The notes below the pieces were generated by a model that made no database searches, was not told where the DNA came from, and was given only the letters and a program-made list of their open reading frames with translations. From contig JAIVJP010000298.1 of assembly GCA_020199975.1 (NCBI GenBank), forward strand, positions 1 to 7,840: a DNA stretch of 7,840 bases, in the 5' to 3' direction. Each line of letters begins with the position of its first letter. Position 1 is the first letter of the stretch. This document shows positions 1 through 6,091 of this stretch, piece after piece. The translations under genes and the position numbers were made by a program. Origin of the DNA: Acidobacteriota bacterium. Lineage in GTDB: Bacteria > Acidobacteriota > Blastocatellia > Pyrinomonadales > Pyrinomonadaceae.

Positions 1-1527
1 GAGTATCTGCGTAGCAACGCGATCGAGAAAATAACGATCGTGGCTGATTGTGAGTATCGTTCCTTCGTAGGCGTCGAGGGCTTCTTCCAGCGCCTCGCGG
101 GAGGGAATGTCCAGACGGTTAGTCGGCTCATCCAGCACGAGCACATTCACGCGCGAGTAGATCAACTTCGCCAGCGCCAGACGCCCCTTTTCGCCACCAG
201 ACAAATCGCCAACCTTCTTGTAAACGTCGTCCCCCGTGAAAAGAAACTTAGCCAAAAACGATCTCAGCTCTCCCGCGGTGGCGCTCGCCGGAGCCACGCG
301 GCGGAGCTCCATGATAATTTCGTTTCGATCGTCGAGATCGTCGAGTTGCTGCGCGTAGTAGCCTATCTGGACCTTGGTACCCCAGCGAATCTCGCCGGCT
401 AGCGCGGGAATTTTCTTGAGAATGGTCTTTAGAAAAGCAGTTTTTCCGGATCCGTTTGGTCCGATGATACCCAAGCACCCCCCCCGACGGAGAATAAAAG
501 AGATGTCGCGCGCCAACATCTTGTCCGGATAGCCGATGGCGGCCTCATTGACCATCAGCACGTGATTGCCGGTGCGCTCAATCGATTGCAATCGGAAATC
601 GCCCGACGATCTATCCGCCCGGACGGCTTCAACCCTTTCGAGCTTTGCCAGCATCGTGCGCCGCGATTTGGCCTGCTTGGTTTTCTGCCCGGCAAGATTG
701 CGTCGAATAAACTCTTCCGTCTTTTCGATTAGTTGACGCTGATTCTCATAAGCGCGTTGCTGTGCCTCGCGTCTTTCCTCGCGTTCGACCAGGTAGGCCG
801 AATAGTTGCCCGTGTAACTCGAAGAGCGACCGCTTTCGAGCTCAACAATGCGACGGCAAGCGCGATCAAGAAAGTAACGATCGTGGCTGATGATCACGTA
901 GGCAGAGGCGTAACTTTGCAGGAATTCTTCCAGCCATTCGACCGCAGTGACGTCGAGGTGATTGGTGGGCTCATCGAGCAAAAGCACGTCCGGTTCGGCC
1001 AGCAGCAACCTTGCGAGACCGAGACGGTTCTGCTGGCCACCTGAAAGTTTTTCTGTTTCCAGCGACCATTGCTGCCGATCAAAGCCAAGACCTTGCAGGA
1101 TAGCTTCGGCCTTGGCGGCGTATTCGAATCCGCCTTCGCGTTCAAACTCGTGCTGCAGATCACTATACCGCTCGAGCACTTTTTCAAGATCGGCATCTAC
1201 TTCGGCCATGCGATGCTCGAGCTCGTGCATTTCGTGCTCGATTTGTTGCAGATGCCCGAAAGCAGCGAGCGCGGATTCGTGCACCGTGGTCCCCGGTTCA
1301 AAATGAACGTGCTGCGCGAGCAGCCCCAACCGGACGCCCCGCGCCCGCACCACGTCCCCCCGGTCCGGCGATTCCTCGCCGCTAACCAGTCGAAAGATGG
1401 TGGTCTTGCCCGCCCCGTTGCGTCCTACAAGACCTACGTGCTCACCGGGATTAATTTGCAAAGACACGCCACGCAAAATGTAGTGGGTTGCGTAGGACTT
1501 GTGCACATCTGAAAGACGAAAAAGCAT
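1..1527 (-). CDS. ABC-F family ATPase (YdiF/Uup-like), C-terminus off the left edge
   Basis: Soluble ABC-F protein with two ATPase domains and no membrane segments. Family members bind near the ribosomal E site and relieve stalled translation or give antibiotic resistance. The frame stays open from ATG 1527 to base 1 (509 codons), so the gene is truncated by the window, not broken. Domain 1 has Walker A GRNGAGKT (35-42), signature LSGGQ (161-165), Walker B ending DEPTNHLD (185-192) and the H-loop His215. A charged helical linker (about 230-300) has the ABC-F pattern, with EEFIRRNLAGQKTKQAKSRR. Domain 2 has GPNGSGKT (356-363), LSGGE (442-446), DEPTNRLD (466-473) and H-loop His496. Oddities sit in domain 2: Ala364 replaces the usual second Thr/Ser after the Walker A Lys, and Arg471 replaces the His of NHLD. 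The linker resembles Bacillus YdiF more than EttA, but the subfamily is a guess. The Shine-Dalgarno sequence is weak. The gene lies 128 bases after the parvulin lipoprotein gene on the same strand. Confidence 0.93.
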   Translation of the reverse strand, partial: MLFRLSDVHKSYATHYILRGVSLQINPGEHVGLVGRNGAGKTTIFRLVSGEESPDRGDVVRARGVRLGLLAQHVHFEPGTTVHESALAAFGHLQQIEHEMHELEHRMAEVDADLEKVLERYSDLQHEFEREGGFEYAAKAEAILQGLGFDRQQWSLETEKLSGGQQNRLGLARLLLAEPDVLLLDEPTNHLDVTAVEWLEEFLQSYASAYVIISHDRYFLDRACRRIVELESGRSSSYTGNYSAYLVEREERREAQQRAYENQRQLIEKTEEFIRRNLAGQKTKQAKSRRTMLAKLERVEAVRADRSSGDFRLQSIERTGNHVLMVNEAAIGYPDKMLARDISFILRRGGCLGIIGPNGSGKTAFLKTILKKIPALAGEIRWGTKVQIGYYAQQLDDLDDRNEIIMELRRVAPASATAGELRSFLAKFLFTGDDVYKKVGDLSGGEKGRLALAKLIYSRVNVLVLDEPTNRLDIPSREALEEALDAYEGTILTISHDRYFLDRVATQIL

Positions 1528-1550
1528 AACTGGAGTCCGAGACGTACGAA

Positions 1551-1587
1551 GCGGGTGCCGGGCTTGATCAATCCACCCCACACCCGC
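1551..1587. repeat. Spaced inverted repeat in the ABC-F upstream region
   Basis: GCGGGTG (1551-1557) and CACCCGC (1581-1587) are perfect complements separated by 23 bases. The gap contains the 8-base palindrome TTGATCAA (1564-1571). It lies in the leader or promoter region of the ABC-F gene, immediately beside the stronger hairpin at 1596-1620. It could be an operator or RNA structure. Nothing in the sequence settles which, and chance pairing is possible for a 7-bp stem. Confidence 0.3.
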
Positions 1588-1595
1588 ATCCACCA

Positions 1596-1620
1596 CCCCA
1601 AGCGGGCTGCCCGCTTGGGG
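1596..1620 (-). repeat. Perfect 11-bp GC-rich inverted repeat, possible terminator or REP-like palindrome
   Basis: CCCCAAGCGGG (1596-1606) and CCCGCTTGGGG (1610-1620) pair perfectly across a 3-base loop. It lies 35 bases downstream of the parvulin lipoprotein stop codon and about 70 bases upstream of the ABC-F start, both on the minus strand. The position fits transcription termination or mRNA 3'-end protection. On neither strand is the stem followed by a U-tract, so a classical intrinsic terminator is not supported. The compact symmetry would also fit a genome-dispersed REP-like palindrome. Confidence 0.6.
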
Positions 1621-1655
1621 ACCCCGGTTTATCAGTAATACAGAACTTAAGTCTG

Positions 1656-2843
1656 TTATTTCGGCGAGCCACCCGCGTGCGGGCTCGCTGAGGGCGATGT
1701 CGCAGCCGCCTGTGGCGTTGCTGTTGTCTGCGTACTCGCAGCCGGCGACGCTGCTGTGCCTAGAGAAGCGGGACGCAAGCCGAGATTGCTCGGATTGGCA
1801 AGCATGTTGGCGGACAGACTATTTACTATTCTGGCCTCGTTCATGGCCACCTCAAGAAGTGCCGCGTTTAATATTTCCTTCCGTTGATTAGTCAAAGCCT
1901 GGGTAATCTGCTGACGAACGCCAGGGCTTTCCAGCATTAGGTTTTCAGTTTGCAGTCGCTTCTCTGACAGCTTGAAAACATACCAGCGACCGTTAACCTG
2001 CTTGGGCTCGGTGAAGCTGCCTACCTGCATAGGACCCATGAGCAAGTCGATCACGTCCTTCGGAAGTCCCGCTTGTTTTAAACCGTCCTCGCTAAAGGAG
2101 CCGATGTCCCCACCCCGAACCAAACTGTTGGCATCTTCACTCTTAGACCGAGCCACCGTGGCGAAGTCTGCGCCGCCCTTCAACTGCTGAAATACGTTAT
2201 CAATTTTCAGCTTGGCCTCAGCTTCGTTCTTTGCGTCGTTCTGAATTCCCTGCCCGGAATTGTCGGCTGGATCCACAATAATTACCGCCAGAGCCGCGCC
2301 GCGTGCGCTGACAAACTGCTGCCGATTGGCGTTGTAGAACTCTTCAACTTCCTTGTCATTAACCGTGATTTTCGAGCTGAACTTATCCTGGAGGTTCTTG
2401 ATGGCTATGTCCTTGCGCGCCTCAGCCCGCAAGGATTCCATCGTGAGATTCTGCTCAGTCAAGCTCTTCTGAAAATCATCGTCGGTCATGCCGCTTTGTT
2501 GCTTTTGCTGGTTAATGAGCGCTGTAATTTGATCCTCGGTGGGCAACACCTTCTCCCGATCAGCTCGCTGAAACAAGACTTCCCTCTGGATCAAACTGCC
2601 AAGGATCTGCAAGCGCGCCTGGGCCAGTTCGAGTTGGGAGAGTTGCGACTGCTTACCTCCAGCCTGCTGGTTCAATGCTCGTTCCACTTCTGCCAGCATG
2701 ATGGTTTTGCCGTTAACGGTAGCTGCAACCGTGCTGTCTTTGGCGTCGGAGCTCCCGCCCGAGCTGCACCCGTTGGTTGCGAGCGCAATCAGCGCCAGAA
2801 GCGTGACTGTTTTAAGTAATCTTGCAGTTGTATGCACTATCAA
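1656..2843 (-). CDS. Periplasmic SurA/PrsA-like parvulin-domain lipoprotein
   Basis: Predicted envelope folding factor for secreted or outer-membrane proteins. Residues 8-25 form a hydrophobic signal segment, followed by ATNGC with Cys26 as the likely lipidation site. The -3 residue is Thr, not the usual Leu, so lipidation is probable but not certain. Residues 36-170 form a SurA N-terminal-type helical chaperone region, beginning AATVNGKTIMLAEVE. A PpiC/parvulin domain spans about 180-295, recognised from FATVARSKSEDANS and GGDIGSF (244-250), and ends GRWYVFKLSEKR. The usual histidines of the parvulin site (as in RxxHIL and GWHI) are not seen: the equivalents read AALAVIIV and GRWYVFKL. Chaperone activity is therefore more likely than proline isomerisation. 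The tail (about 357-395) is rich in Ala, Ser, Thr and Pro and looks disordered. AAGGAG at 2853-2848 precedes two possible starts: TTG 2843 (4-base spacing) and GTG 2837 (10-base spacing). The choice is uncertain. The gene is divergent from rpmB. Confidence 0.88.
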   Translation of the reverse strand: MIVHTTARLLKTVTLLALIALATNGCSSGGSSDAKDSTVAATVNGKTIMLAEVERALNQQAGGKQSQLSQLELAQARLQILGSLIQREVLFQRADREKVLPTEDQITALINQQKQQSGMTDDDFQKSLTEQNLTMESLRAEARKDIAIKNLQDKFSSKITVNDKEVEEFYNANRQQFVSARGAALAVIIVDPADNSGQGIQNDAKNEAEAKLKIDNVFQQLKGGADFATVARSKSEDANSLVRGGDIGSFSEDGLKQAGLPKDVIDLLMGPMQVGSFTEPKQVNGRWYVFKLSEKRLQTENLMLESPGVRQQITQALTNQRKEILNAALLEVAMNEARIVNSLSANMLANPSNLGLRPASLGTAASPAASTQTTATPQAAATSPSASPHAGGSPK

Positions 2844-2893
2844 TTTGCTCCTTTAGAAGTACTAGTGGCAGTCGCGGGGGAGTCGATGCCTAC

Positions 2894-2923
2894 TTGACGA
2901 TTCAGAAATGCGTTTGTTATAAA
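2894..2923 (+). promoter_or_regulatory. Putative sigma70-type promoter of rpmB
   Basis: TTGACG (2894-2899), an 18-base spacer and TATAAA (2918-2923) match housekeeping -35 and -10 boxes (5 of 6 each). Initiation would fall near 2930, giving an rpmB leader of about 80 bases. The overlapping minus-strand hexamer TATAAC (2921-2916) could serve as -10 for the divergent lipoprotein gene, but its -35 is poor. The two genes may share this AT-rich core. Confidence 0.6.
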
Positions 2924-2945
2924 TCTTAATTCTCGATTTTACTAA

Positions 2946-2966
2946 TTAGCTGCACCTTACAGCTAA
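2946..2966 (+). promoter_or_regulatory. Stem-loop in the rpmB leader
   Basis: TTAGCTG (2946-2952) and CAGCTAA (2960-2966) are perfect complements around a 7-base loop, inside the predicted rpmB 5' leader. A smaller hairpin follows, GGGC (2980-2983) with GCCC (2989-2992), ending two bases before the Shine-Dalgarno GGAGG (2995-2999). The arrangement would suit translational control of L28, or a binding site on DNA. No known riboswitch or ribosomal-protein leader motif is recognised. Confidence 0.4.
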
Positions 2967-3011
2967 ACAGCACTAAATTGGGCTGGTTGCCCTTGGAGGT
3001 TTCATTAAGTA

Positions 3012-3206
3012 ATGGCTAAACGTTGCGAAGTTTGTGGGAAGGGGCCACAGTTCGGCAATAACGTATCTCACGCGAATAATCGTACGCCACGACGGTTCAA
3101 TCCAAATTTGCAATCGATTCGGGTCCAACTGCCCCAGGGTGGCAGGCAACGCATGAAGGTCTGCACAAACTGCATCAAGGCCGGCAAGATTTCAAAGGCC
3201 GCCTAA
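3012..3206 (+). CDS. rpmB: Large ribosomal subunit protein bL28, zinc-binding (four-Cys) type
   Basis: Structural protein of the 50S subunit. The 64-residue sequence is complete and begins MAKRCEVCGKGPQFGNNVSH, followed by the typical L28 stretch NNRTPRRFNPNLQSIRV. Two CxxC pairs, Cys5/Cys8 and Cys51/Cys54, are those of the zinc-containing ('C+') version, so there is no sign of the zinc-free paralogue used in zinc starvation. It ends in a basic KAGKISKAA tail, as usual. GGAGG (2995-2999) is the ribosome binding site, but it lies 12 bases from the ATG, longer than usual. It is the only plus-strand gene here. It stands alone, with its own likely promoter and no rpmG or other ribosomal gene beside it. 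It converges on ridA with a 65-base gap and no clear terminator. Confidence 0.97.
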   Translation: MAKRCEVCGKGPQFGNNVSHANNRTPRRFNPNLQSIRVQLPQGGRQRMKVCTNCIKAGKISKAA

Positions 3207-3271
3207 CAAACTTCTTTCTGAAACTGTCAAAGAACAGGTACTTGCAATCCTAAACAACCCCGCCGGACTTA

Positions 3272-3655
3272 TCACTCTTCCACCAGGGCTATTACTTCGA
3301 TCTCTACCCTTGCGTTGCGCGGTAAACCTGCCGCTTGAACCGTCGCTCTAGCTGGTGGATCACTCGTGAAGAACTTAGCGTAAACCTCATTCATGGCTGC
3401 GAACTCTTCCATGTCGGCTAGGAACACAGTCGTTTTCACGATCCGGTTCAACCCACTGCCGGCAGCCTCCAGAACCGCGGCCACATTCTTCATCACCTGC
3501 TCAGTTTGCTCTGTAATCCCCCCGGCAACGAATTGACCGGTCGCTGGATCGATTGGTATCTGGCCGGATGCATAAACAAATCCGCGGGCCTTGATGGCCT
3601 GCGAATAGGGACCGATCGCCTGCGGAGCTCGGTCGGTCTGAATAATCTGCTTCAC
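3272..3655 (-). CDS. ridA: RidA family reactive enamine/imine deaminase
   Basis: Cytosolic trimeric enzyme that hydrolyses reactive 2-aminoacrylate-type enamines and imines released by PLP enzymes such as threonine dehydratase, giving ketoacids and ammonia. The protein shows the family landmarks APQAIGPYSQAI near the start, ASGQIPIDPATG, and PPARATVQAAGLP followed by ARVEIEVIA. The Arg in PARATV (about 103) corresponds to the substrate-carboxylate-binding Arg105 of E. coli RidA. I chose GTG 3655, which gives 127 residues, the usual family length, beginning MKQIIQTDRAPQ. A TTG at 3685 would add ten residues, but it has no ribosome binding site and lies only a few bases after the predicted transcription start. 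GAGG lies 11 bases before the GTG. The gene follows rel by 110 bases on the same strand and may be co-transcribed with it or read from its own promoter. Confidence 0.93.
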   Translation of the reverse strand: MKQIIQTDRAPQAIGPYSQAIKARGFVYASGQIPIDPATGQFVAGGITEQTEQVMKNVAAVLEAAGSGLNRIVKTTVFLADMEEFAAMNEVYAKFFTSDPPARATVQAAGLPRNARVEIEVIALVEE

Positions 3656-3697
3656 GGTAGAGACCGCCTCAATTCCGATGTCCAAAGCAAAGGCGAG

Positions 3698-3728
3698 ATT
3701 TTAACAGAAAGGTTTGCTTAAGAGCAAA
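3698..3728 (-). promoter_or_regulatory. ridA: Putative ridA promoter with overlapping inverted repeat
   Basis: On the minus strand, TAAAAT (3703-3698) is preceded by TG at the extended -10 position (3706-3705). TTGCTC (3727-3722), 18 bases further up, is a weak -35. The -35 lies inside an inverted repeat, TTTGCT (3713-3718) and AGCAAA (3723-3728) with a 4-base centre, which could be an operator or a weak hairpin after rel. Initiation near 3691 would suit the GTG start at 3655. Confidence 0.35.
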
Positions 3729-3765
3729 GTGACATGAGGGCGAGGCCATGACACTCCGCGCACAA

Positions 3766-5952
3766 CTAAGCCGTCCCCTGCAAGCGCTCGACCTCGATGA
3801 CGCCGGGAACGCCTCTAATTGAGTTAATCACCTTGTCCAGGTGTTTCACATCAAATACCTCTACGGTTACTTCTATCTGACCTCTTTCATCAGGAGCCAC
3901 CGAGGCGCGCGCATCACGAATACCCGTCTTCATGTCCGAGATGGCCCCGGTAATGCCGGCGATCATGCCGGTGCGGTTCTCAGTAACCGCGAGCAGTTTC
4001 ACGGCATAGGCCGTCTTGTCTTGTTTGCCGGCCCATTCCACTTCGACAATACGTTCCCGATTTACCATTAACTGCATGACGTTTTTACAGCGTTTGGTGT
4101 GGACCGCCACGCCCTTGCCCCGGGTCACGTAGCCAATAATGTCCTCGCCATGCAATGGGTTGCAGCAACGGGCCCGAGTAACCATCAAGTCGTCAACGCC
4201 GCGAACCACGATCGAATCGTCGCCCAGCCGAATTAGCTTCTTCACGGCACGCACGCCGCTGCGCAAACGCGACTCTTTTTGCTTATCAAGTTGTTCGAAC
4301 TGTTCAGGACCGAGGTATTTGGCGATTACGTTGCGCGGTATTAGCTTGCCATAACCGATCGCCGCCAGCAGGTCGTCAACGCGCCCGTAGCCGTAGTCCC
4401 CGGCCACCCTTTTCATTTCGCCATCGCTGGGGCTCAGTATCTTCTTTACGGAGAGTTGGAATCGGGCGGCTTCTTTTTCAAACAGCTTCCGTCCGATCTC
4501 GATCGACTCTGCACGCTGCTGCTCAGCTACCCAGTGGCGAACACGATTTCTCGCTCGCGACGTGACGATGAAATTGAGCCAGTCTCGTGAAGGGTGTGAC
4601 GATGACGAGGTAATGATCTCTACAACATCACCATTCTGGATCTGCGTTCTGAGGGGCACCATGCGTCCATTAATTCGTGCGCCGGTGCAGGTGTTACCGA
4701 CCTCGGAGTGGATCATGAACGCAAAGTCCACGGGTGAAGCCCCGCGCGGCAATTGAATAACCTTACCCATAGGAGTGAAGGCATAGACGTCCTTCGGATA
4801 AAGATCCAATTTTAGAGAGTCGAGGAAATCTCGCGAGTCTTTGACCTCCTGCGTCCACTCAACCAGCGAGCGCAGTGCTTGCAGGGCTTGGTCATCATCC
4901 CGCGAGCCGCGTTTCCCTTCCTTGTACTTCCAGTGGGCGGCCACGCCTTCCTCGGCAATGTGATGCATGTCCTCAGTTCGAATCTGGACCTCGAACGACT
5001 GGCTATTGGAACCGATCACGGAGGTGTGCAGCGACTGGTAGAGATTATCTCGTGGTGTCGCGATCCAGTCCTTGATGCGGCCGGGGACCGGCTTCCAGGT
5101 GTTATGAATCACGCCCAGGGCGGCGTAGCAGTGCCGGATTTCGTTCGGAGTGATAATCCGCGCGGCGACCAGATCGTAGACCTGGTCCAGGCTGATCTTC
5201 TGTAGCCGCAGCTTCTTCCAGATCGAATAAAGCCGTTTCACTCTACCGTCCACGCTCACAAAGGGCACTTCAGCTTCCCGCATCTTCTCTTCGATTCTGC
5301 TGGTTACGCCTTTCAAGAACGCTTCAGTTTCGGCGCGTCGCTTCTCAAGTTGTTCCGAGAGTTCTCGATAGTCATCAGGGTACAGATGACGGAAAGCGAG
5401 ATCCTCCAACTCGCCTCTCAACTTGCCCATGCCCAGCCGGTGGGCGATCGGAGCGAAGATATCCATGGTCTCTTCAGCAATGCGTTTTCGCTTCTCCGGG
5501 CTGAGATAGTGCAACGTGCGCATGTTATGGAGGCGGTCGGCAAGTTTCACCAACACGACCCGAACGTCGTCGACCATAGCCAGCAACATCTTGCGCACGT
5601 TCTCGGCTTGTTGCTCTTCACGGGAGACATTGCTGATTTGGGCAATCTTGGTCAACCCGTCTACCAGATGCGCTATCTCTTCCCCGAAGTATTCATTGAT
5701 CGTATCAAGATCGACCAGCGTGTCCTCCACCACATCGTGCAGAAGGCCGGTGGCAACGGATACTTCGTCGAGTTTCATATCCGCCAGGATGTCGGCGACC
5801 TCAAGCGGGTGGACGAGATACGATTCACCGGAGGCCCGTTTCTGTCCTTTATGCTCGCGCGCAGAAAATAGATAGGCACGCCGCAGCAGATCGAGATCCG
5901 CCTGCGGATGGTTAATGGCAACCTTCTCGACGATGTCCTCAATACGAATCAT
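3766..5952 (-). CDS. rel: Bifunctional (p)ppGpp synthetase/hydrolase (Rel/SpoT type)
   Basis: Cytosolic stringent-response enzyme that makes (p)ppGpp from ATP and GDP/GTP and also hydrolyses it. From ATG 5952 it has 728 residues, normal for a long RSH. The hydrolase HD domain (about 20-190) looks intact: YLVHP (His48), HDVVEDT (His72, Asp73, Glu76, Asp77) and KLADRLHNMRT (Asp139, Asn143). The synthetase domain (about 235-345) has YDLVAAR (Asp260), RIKD (292-295, the RxKD version of bifunctional enzymes, not ExDD as in E. coli RelA), YQSLHT and EVQIRT (Glu321). Then come a TGS domain (about 383-447), a helical region, a zinc-finger-like segment with Cys596-Cys597, His618 and Cys622, and a C-terminal ACT domain (about 648-728). 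The frame extends upstream to an ATG at 6051, but those 33 codons cover a terminator hairpin and a promoter and do not look like Rel. The ribosome binding site before 5952 is weak. ridA follows downstream. Confidence 0.96.
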   Translation of the reverse strand: MIRIEDIVEKVAINHPQADLDLLRRAYLFSAREHKGQKRASGESYLVHPLEVADILADMKLDEVSVATGLLHDVVEDTLVDLDTINEYFGEEIAHLVDGLTKIAQISNVSREEQQAENVRKMLLAMVDDVRVVLVKLADRLHNMRTLHYLSPEKRKRIAEETMDIFAPIAHRLGMGKLRGELEDLAFRHLYPDDYRELSEQLEKRRAETEAFLKGVTSRIEEKMREAEVPFVSVDGRVKRLYSIWKKLRLQKISLDQVYDLVAARIITPNEIRHCYAALGVIHNTWKPVPGRIKDWIATPRDNLYQSLHTSVIGSNSQSFEVQIRTEDMHHIAEEGVAAHWKYKEGKRGSRDDDQALQALRSLVEWTQEVKDSRDFLDSLKLDLYPKDVYAFTPMGKVIQLPRGASPVDFAFMIHSEVGNTCTGARINGRMVPLRTQIQNGDVVEIITSSSSHPSRDWLNFIVTSRARNRVRHWVAEQQRAESIEIGRKLFEKEAARFQLSVKKILSPSDGEMKRVAGDYGYGRVDDLLAAIGYGKLIPRNVIAKYLGPEQFEQLDKQKESRLRSGVRAVKKLIRLGDDSIVVRGVDDLMVTRARCCNPLHGEDIIGYVTRGKGVAVHTKRCKNVMQLMVNRERIVEVEWAGKQDKTAYAVKLLAVTENRTGMIAGITGAISDMKTGIRDARASVAPDERGQIEVTVEVFDVKHLDKVINSIRGVPGVIEVERLQGTA

Positions 5953-6003
5953 GTCTTGATGCGAACTCTTGGGTGGGCGCGCGACTTGGCACGCTGGCCC
6001 GCG

Positions 6004-6012
6004 ATTATAACA
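6004..6012 (-). promoter_or_regulatory. rel: Putative extended -10 promoter of rel
   Basis: On the minus strand, TGTTATAAT (6012-6004) is a perfect extended -10 element: TG, one base, then consensus TATAAT. No good -35 lies 16-18 bases upstream, which is tolerated at extended -10 promoters. Initiation near 5997 would leave a leader of about 45 bases before ATG 5952. The element lies directly in the U-tract of the upstream terminator. It rules against the ATG at 6051 being the main rel start. Confidence 0.5.
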
Positions 6013-6048
6013 AAACAGGTGATGCTCGACTCGAAATCGAGCATCACC
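6011..6048 (-). terminator. Intrinsic terminator after the TPR lipoprotein gene
   Basis: GGTGATGCTCGA (6048-6037, read on the minus strand) pairs perfectly with TCGAGCATCACC (6029-6018) across the loop TTTCGAG, a 12-bp stem. On the minus strand it is followed by TGTTTTG (6017-6011), a U-rich tract. It lies 43 bases after the TPR lipoprotein stop codon. This marks the end of the exbD-exbD-TPR operon and separates it from rel. No T-run follows on the plus strand, so it works in one direction. Confidence 0.8.
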
Positions 6049-6091
6049 CATTGGCGATTATGCTTATTATGGCTTTTGTTATCCGCTAGGA

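Noticed and set aside
19..893. Near-identical stretches around 19-50 and 859-890 look like a direct repeat.
   Set aside because: Both encode the H-loop SHDRYFLDR of the two ATPase domains of one ABC-F protein. It is an internal domain repeat, not a mobile or regulatory repeat.
1069..1512. Plus-strand open frame of 147 codons.
   Set aside because: It is wholly antisense to the ABC-F gene, has no recognisable domain, and reflects the codon pattern of the true gene.
1..1527. Possible frameshift or pseudogene in the ABC-F gene, because no closed reading frame appears here.
   Set aside because: Codon-by-codon reading on the minus strand is open from 1527 to base 1, with all motifs in one frame. 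The stop codon simply lies outside the window.
1640..1656. Palindrome-like ACAGAACTTAAGTCTGT at the lipoprotein stop codon.
   Set aside because: The symmetry needs one bulged base, the stem is AT-rich, and it overlaps the stop codon. It is too weak to list as a regulatory site.
3207..3271. A terminator was expected between convergent rpmB and ridA.
   Set aside because: Only a weak CTGT/ACAG pairing with no T-tract is present. I do not call a terminator.
5350..5871. Plus-strand open frame of 173 codons, and a second overlapping one at 5516-5875.
   Set aside because: Both are antisense to the highly conserved HD domain of rel. They have no ribosome binding site or known fold.
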